Of a DNA stretch of 64,000 bases, positions 59,927 to 64,000 are shown piece by piece. Numbering within the stretch: the stretch's first letter is position 1; each line of letters starts with the position of its first letter. Made by a program: the position numbers and the translations under genes. Origin of the DNA: Actinomadura parmotrematis (GTDB taxonomy: Bacteria; Actinomycetota; Actinomycetes; Streptosporangiales; Streptosporangiaceae); the NCBI RefSeq assembly GCF_019458805.1, contig NZ_JAIBOA010000015.1:62001-126000 (forward strand), in the 5' to 3' direction. Under the pieces are notes generated by a model that saw only the letters and a list, made by a program, of their open reading frames with translations, searched no databases and was not told the origin of the DNA.

Positions 59927-61096
59927 GTGAACGTCGACCTTGTCGTGGCGGGTGCCGGTTTCTTCGGCCTCACCGTCGCCGAACGCTGCGCCGCCGACCT
60001 CGGCCTGCGCGTCCTGGTCCTGGACCGGCGCGGCCACATCGGCGGCAACGCCTACAGCGAGCCCGAGCCCGAGACCGGCATCGAGATCCACCGGTACGGC
60101 GCGCACCTGTTCCACACCTCCAACGAGCGGGTCTGGGAGTACGCGAACCGGTTCACCGACTTCACCGGCTACCAGCACCGGGTGTTCACCACCTTCAAGG
60201 GCCGCGTCCACCCGATGCCGATCAACCTCGGCACGCTCTGCTCCTACTTCGGCCGGTCCTTCACCCCCGACGAGGCGCGCGCGCTGGTCGCCGAGCAGGC
60301 CGCCGAGATCACCGACCCGGCCAACCTGGAGGAGAAGGCGATCTCGCTGATCGGGCGCCCCCTCTACGAGGCGTTCATCCGCGGCTACACCGCGAAGCAG
60401 TGGCAGACCGACCCGCGCGAGCTGCCCGCCGAGGTCATCACCCGGCTCCCGGTCCGCTACACCTTCGACAACCGCTACTTCGGCGACCGCTACGAGGGCC
60501 TGCCGGTGGACGGCTACACCGCCTGGCTGGAGCGGATGGCCGACCACCCGAACATCGAGGTCCGGCTCGGCACCGACTTCTTCGACGTCCGCGCGGACGT
60601 CGCCGGCGGCGTCCCGGTCGTCTACACCGGCCCGCTGGACCGCTACTTCGGCTACGCCGAGGGCGACCTCGGCTGGCGCACCCTGGACTTCGAGACCGAG
60701 GTCATCGCGACCGGCGACTTCCAGGGCACCCCCGTCATGAACTACGCCGACGAGGACGTGCCCTACACCCGGATCCACGAGTTCCGGCACTTCCACCCCG
60801 AGCGGACCCACTACCCGGCCGACCGGACCGTCATCATGCGCGAGTACTCGCGCGCGGCGGACCGCGACGACGAGCCGTACTACCCCGTCAACACCGCGCG
60901 GGACCGCGAGCGCCTGCTGCGCTACCGGGAGCGGGCCGCCCGCGAGGACGGCGTCCTGTTCGGCGGCCGCCTCGGCACCTACCAGTACCTGGACATGCAC
61001 ATGGCCATCGCCAGCGCGCTCTCGATGGTCGACAACAGGCTGCGCCCCCACTTCACCGAAGGGGTGCCGCTCACCGGCGGAGGGATCGACCGATGA
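59927..61096 (+). CDS. glf: UDP-galactopyranose mutase
   Basis: Glf converts UDP-galactopyranose to UDP-galactofuranose, the donor of galactofuran. This 389-residue flavoprotein has the FAD-binding VVAGAGFFGLT motif, HIGGNAYSEPE with GIEIHRYGAHLFHT, YTAKQWQTDP and RYEGLPVDGY (substrate loop region), and the terminal FGGRLGTYQYLDMH, all hallmark segments of the enzyme. Length matches the family. The gene overlaps glfT2 by ATGA, so donor synthesis and use are coupled. Confidence 0.98.
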   Translation: MNVDLVVAGAGFFGLTVAERCAADLGLRVLVLDRRGHIGGNAYSEPEPETGIEIHRYGAHLFHTSNERVWEYANRFTDFTGYQHRVFTTFKGRVHPMPINLGTLCSYFGRSFTPDEARALVAEQAAEITDPANLEEKAISLIGRPLYEAFIRGYTAKQWQTDPRELPAEVITRLPVRYTFDNRYFGDRYEGLPVDGYTAWLERMADHPNIEVRLGTDFFDVRADVAGGVPVVYTGPLDRYFGYAEGDLGWRTLDFETEVIATGDFQGTPVMNYADEDVPYTRIHEFRHFHPERTHYPADRTVIMREYSRAADRDDEPYYPVNTARDRERLLRYRERAAREDGVLFGGRLGTYQYLDMHMAIASALSMVDNRLRPHFTEGVPLTGGGIDR

Positions 61097-63111
61097 CCAC
61101 CGAGCAAGGGACCGGGGACCTGCGGGTCCTGCACCGGGTCGTGATGCCCGCCGAGCGCGACTTCGACGTGCTGAAGCTCTACGTCGACGGCAACGCGGTG
61201 TTCGGCCGCCGCACCGCCGACCTCAGCACCGCCGCCGAGCGGGTCCTGGCCGAGCAGGCCGCGCCCGCGCCCGGGACGGCGGGCGCGTTCCGGCCCTCGT
61301 CCAAAGACGACAGCGCCGAGATCGTCGGGCGCCGCAGCATCGTCGTGCCGTCCGGCGCCCGGGTCTCGTTCTGCAGCTACTTCAACGCCTTCCCGGCCGG
61401 GTACTGGCGCCGCTGGAGCACCGTCGAGGACGTCCGGCTGCGCGTCCGGGTCCGCGGCGAGGCGACGATCCTCATCTACCGCTCCACCGGCAAGGGCCAC
61501 CTGGAGCGGATCCGGTCGCTGCACGTGGACTCCGACACCCCCGTCGAGCGGACCGTCGACCTGCCGCTCGCGCCCTTCATCGACGGCGGCTGGTACTGGT
61601 TCGACATCGTCGCCGACGGCCGCACCGCCGTCCTCGACGCGGCCGACTGGTGCGCCGTCACCGACGGCGCCGCGCCCGGCACGGCGACGCTCGGCATCAC
61701 CACCTTCAACCGGCCGAAGTTCTGCGTGGAGCAGCTCACCGCGCTCGCCGCCGCCGGGGACGTGCTGGACGCCGTCGACGAGATCCTCGTCGTCGACCAG
61801 GGCACCGACCGCGTCGAGGACCACCCCGACTTCCCCGCCGCGGCCGCCGCCCTCGGCGACCGGCTGCGCATCATCGACCAGGCCAACCTCGGTGGCTCGG
61901 GCGGCTTCGCCCGCGTCATGCACGAGACCGTCGAGGCCGGCCGCAGCACCTACGCGCTGCTGCTCGACGACGACGTCATCCTGGAGCCCGAGGGCATCCT
62001 GCGCGCCGTCACCTTCGCCGACCTCGCCCGCGGCCCGGTCATCGTCGGCGGCCACATGCTCGACCTGTACAACCGGTCGGTGCTGCACGTGTACGGCGAG
62101 GTCATCGCCCGCTACCGATGGTGGATGGTGCCCGCCCCGCACACTCACCTCGGCCACGACCTCGCGCACCACCCGCTGCGGCACACCCCGTGGCTGCACC
62201 GCCGCGCCGACGTCGAGTACAACGCCTGGTGGATGTGCCTGATCCCGGTCGAGGTCATCCGCAAGATCGGGCTGTCGCTGCCGTTCTTCATCAAGTGGGA
62301 CGACATCGAGTACGGGCTGCGCGCCAAGGCCGCCGGCATCCCGACGGTGTCGCTGCCCGGTGCCGCCGTCTGGCACGTGCCGTGGCACTCCAAGGACGTC
62401 ATGACCGACTGGCAGGCGTACTTCACCGAGCGGAACCGCATCGTCACCGCGCTGCTGTACTCGCCGTACGAGCGGGGCGGGAACATGCTCAAGGAGAGCC
62501 TGTTCATCACCGTCAAGCACGCCCTGGCGATGCAGTACTCGACGGCCGAGCTGATGCTCCTCGCCATCGAGGACGCGCTGAAGGGCCCGCAGGACCTGCA
62601 CCCGTCCATCCACACCAAGATGGGCGAGCTCCGGGAGCTGCGCGCCAGGTACGTCGACGCGCGCGCGAAGTCCGACCTGGACGCGTTCCCCGCCGTGCGG
62701 CGCCGCAAGCCGCCGCGCAAGGGCCGCGACGTCACCCCGCCCCGCAACCGGCGCGCCATGTTCCAGACCGCGATCCTCGGCGGCCTCCGCCAGCTCCAGC
62801 CGGTCGGGCCGCACCCGAAGAACCACCCCGAGGCGGTCGTCCCGCACGTCGACCAGACCTGGTGGCTGCTCACCAAGTTCGACAGCGCGCTCGTCTCGTC
62901 GGCCGACGGCACCAAGGTGGCCTGGTACCAGCGCGACAACCAGGAGTTCTGGTCGCTGATCCGGCGCGCGACGGCGCTGCACGCCCGCCTCGGCCGCGAC
63001 TGGGACCGGCTGAGCCGCGCCTACAAGGAGGCGCTGCCCGCCCTCACCTCGCCCGAGGAGTGGGCCGGCACCTTCGCGAAGGCGGCCGAGGACCGGGGCG
63101 CCGGGCGGTGA
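61093..63111 (+). CDS. glfT2: Bifunctional galactofuranosyltransferase GlfT2
   Basis: GlfT2 polymerises galactofuranose into galactan on a lipid carrier. The 672-residue protein is slightly longer than mycobacterial GlfT2 (about 637). It has the N-terminal beta-sandwich (about 75-205), a GT-A domain with LGITTFNRPKFCVEQL, VVDQGTD, NLGGSGGFAR and LLLDDDVIL (the metal-binding aspartates), then WWMCLIPVEVIRKIGL, FFIKWDDIEYGLRA and VWHVPWHSKD, which carries the catalytic acid region. The C-terminal helices with YSTAELMLLAIEDALKGP fit as well. The ATG overlaps glf; the stop overlaps the exporter gene. Confidence 0.96.
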   Translation: MTTEQGTGDLRVLHRVVMPAERDFDVLKLYVDGNAVFGRRTADLSTAAERVLAEQAAPAPGTAGAFRPSSKDDSAEIVGRRSIVVPSGARVSFCSYFNAFPAGYWRRWSTVEDVRLRVRVRGEATILIYRSTGKGHLERIRSLHVDSDTPVERTVDLPLAPFIDGGWYWFDIVADGRTAVLDAADWCAVTDGAAPGTATLGITTFNRPKFCVEQLTALAAAGDVLDAVDEILVVDQGTDRVEDHPDFPAAAAALGDRLRIIDQANLGGSGGFARVMHETVEAGRSTYALLLDDDVILEPEGILRAVTFADLARGPVIVGGHMLDLYNRSVLHVYGEVIARYRWWMVPAPHTHLGHDLAHHPLRHTPWLHRRADVEYNAWWMCLIPVEVIRKIGLSLPFFIKWDDIEYGLRAKAAGIPTVSLPGAAVWHVPWHSKDVMTDWQAYFTERNRIVTALLYSPYERGGNMLKESLFITVKHALAMQYSTAELMLLAIEDALKGPQDLHPSIHTKMGELRELRARYVDARAKSDLDAFPAVRRRKPPRKGRDVTPPRNRRAMFQTAILGGLRQLQPVGPHPKNHPEAVVPHVDQTWWLLTKFDSALVSSADGTKVAWYQRDNQEFWSLIRRATALHARLGRDWDRLSRAYKEALPALTSPEEWAGTFAKAAEDRGAGR

Positions 63112-64000
63112 CCGCGCTCTCGGGGGAGCCGGCCGCCGCGAACGCGCTGCCGGACCCGGCGGGCCTGCCGGACCTGATGGAGCCGGGACGCGGCGGCGGC
63201 CTCGCGGACGTGTTCCGCCGCCGCTACCTGCTGCGCCTCATCGTGCGGCGCGAGCTGCGCGCGCGCTACCAGGGCTCGGTGCTCGGCATGGGCTGGTCGT
63301 ACGTGCGGCCCGCCGCCAACTTCGCGGTGTTCTTCTTCGTCGTCGGGATCTTCCTGGGGATGAGCAGGAACGTCGAGCACTTCCCGATCTTCATGTTCTC
63401 CGGGCTGATCCTGGTCTCGTTCTTCAACGAGACGCTGATCAACGCGACGCACTCGGTGCTCGGCAACGCGCCGCTCGTCCGCAAGGTCTACCTGCCGCGC
63501 GAGCTGTTCCCGGTCGCCTCGCTGCTCGTGTCGGTCGTGCACCTGGTGCCCGGCGTCGCCATCCTGCTCACCGCCGCGGTCATGTGGGGGTGGACGCCGT
63601 CGGCGCTCGCGCTCGGCTCGGCCGCGCTCGGCTTCGCGATCGTGGCGGTGCTCGGCATGGGCCTCGGCCTGCTCGGCGCCGCGCTGCACGTGTTCTACCG
63701 CGACACCGACAAGGTGGTGGACATCGCGACGCTGCTGGTCACCTGGTCCGTCCCGATGATCTACCCGTGGCACGTGGTGCGCGACAGCTCGCCCGGGTGG
63801 GCGCTCGACCTGTACCTGGCCAACCCGGTCGCCGAGGCGGTGCTGCTGTTCGAGCGCGCGTTCTGGTGGCCGACCACCGACCGCACCTTCGCGTTCCCGC
63901 CGCACCTCACCCGCGACGCCCTGATCACCCTCGCGCTGGCGGTGCTGCTGCTCGGCCTCGGCCAGTACGCGTTCGCCCGCCTGCAGCGCCGCTTCGCCGA
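63108..64000 (+). CDS. ABC-2 type polysaccharide exporter permease (Wzm/TagG-like), partial
   Basis: The frame opens with GTG at 63108, overlapping the glfT2 stop (GTGA), and stays open to the window end (297 complete codons). After a polar start it reads FRRRYLLRLIVRRELRARYQ, then GSVLGMGWSYVRP and the first membrane helix (NFAVFFFVVGIFLGM). The segments NAPLVRKVYLPRELFPVAS and FYRDTDKVVDIATLL are typical of ABC-2 permeases that export lipid-linked O-antigen, teichoic acid or galactan. In mycobacteria a related permease (Rv3783) works with the galactan enzymes. About six helices are visible before the window ends. Confidence 0.92.
   Translation, partial: MTALSGEPAAANALPDPAGLPDLMEPGRGGGLADVFRRRYLLRLIVRRELRARYQGSVLGMGWSYVRPAANFAVFFFVVGIFLGMSRNVEHFPIFMFSGLILVSFFNETLINATHSVLGNAPLVRKVYLPRELFPVASLLVSVVHLVPGVAILLTAAVMWGWTPSALALGSAALGFAIVAVLGMGLGLLGAALHVFYRDTDKVVDIATLLVTWSVPMIYPWHVVRDSSPGWALDLYLANPVAEAVLLFERAFWWPTTDRTFAFPPHLTRDALITLALAVLLLGLGQYAFARLQRRFA

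Overview
The window is very GC-rich DNA of an actinomycete, most likely Actinomadura or a related member of the Streptosporangiales. The evidence is the strong G/C bias at third codon positions, a type VII secretion (ESX) locus, abundant GTG starts with ATGA/GTGA gene overlaps, DUF397 genes beside a DUF5753 regulator, and a galactofuran gene pair (glf-glfT2). The genus is inferred. I saw no rRNA, tRNA, CRISPR array or insertion sequence.

Layout. (1) 1-11.7 kb: a core ESX locus with eccC (minus strand) divergent from eccD-eccB, then four substrate-type genes (two WXG100 proteins, one EspC-like protein, one long WXG/glycine-rich protein) and the protease mycP, bounded by strong palindromic terminators. 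EccE and EccA are not in the window. (2) 12-15.3 kb: a methyltransferase, a small membrane protein, and a receptor Ser/Thr kinase with a carbohydrate-binding-like outer domain. (3) 15.5-19.1 kb: a minus-strand satellite operon with visibly lower GC in part. It holds a YbaB-like gene, an EspC-like gene, a WXG-like membrane protein and three paralogous membrane proteins, one of them frameshifted. (4) 19.2-26.1 kb: a DUF5753/DUF397 regulatory module, two unknown genes, a DrrAB-type ABC exporter with a DUF4097 protein, and a divergent MarR-like regulator.

(5) 26.1-42.4 kb: a minus-strand polymorphic-toxin operon. A good promoter drives a YbaB-like gene, a WXG100 gene and a 3,416-residue multidomain toxin, followed by six small genes built from three shuffled domains, two or three of which resemble YezG-type immunity proteins. 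(6) 43-45.9 kb: an EspI-like MinD ATPase with a small partner gene, and a membrane-anchored protein. (7) 46-48.9 kb: an S4 protein, and a TetR regulator with an SDR/quinone-oxidoreductase pair and two matching operator-like palindromes. (8) 49-51.4 kb: a DUF1266-like protein and an ESX-type hypothetical protein. (9) 51.5-64 kb: cell-envelope genes including an LCP transferase, two GT2 glycosyltransferases, a large Asp-box propeller membrane protein, a sulfotransferase-like protein, glf, glfT2 and the start of a polysaccharide ABC-exporter permease cut off by the window end.

How the genes may work together. The ESX core supplies the membrane ATPase, channel parts and protease. The two satellite operons share the order YbaB-like, small helical partner, membrane or toxin effector, and then paralogous small genes, which suggests effector-immunity modules exported by this or another ESX system. 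The end of the window builds and exports galactan-type wall polymers.
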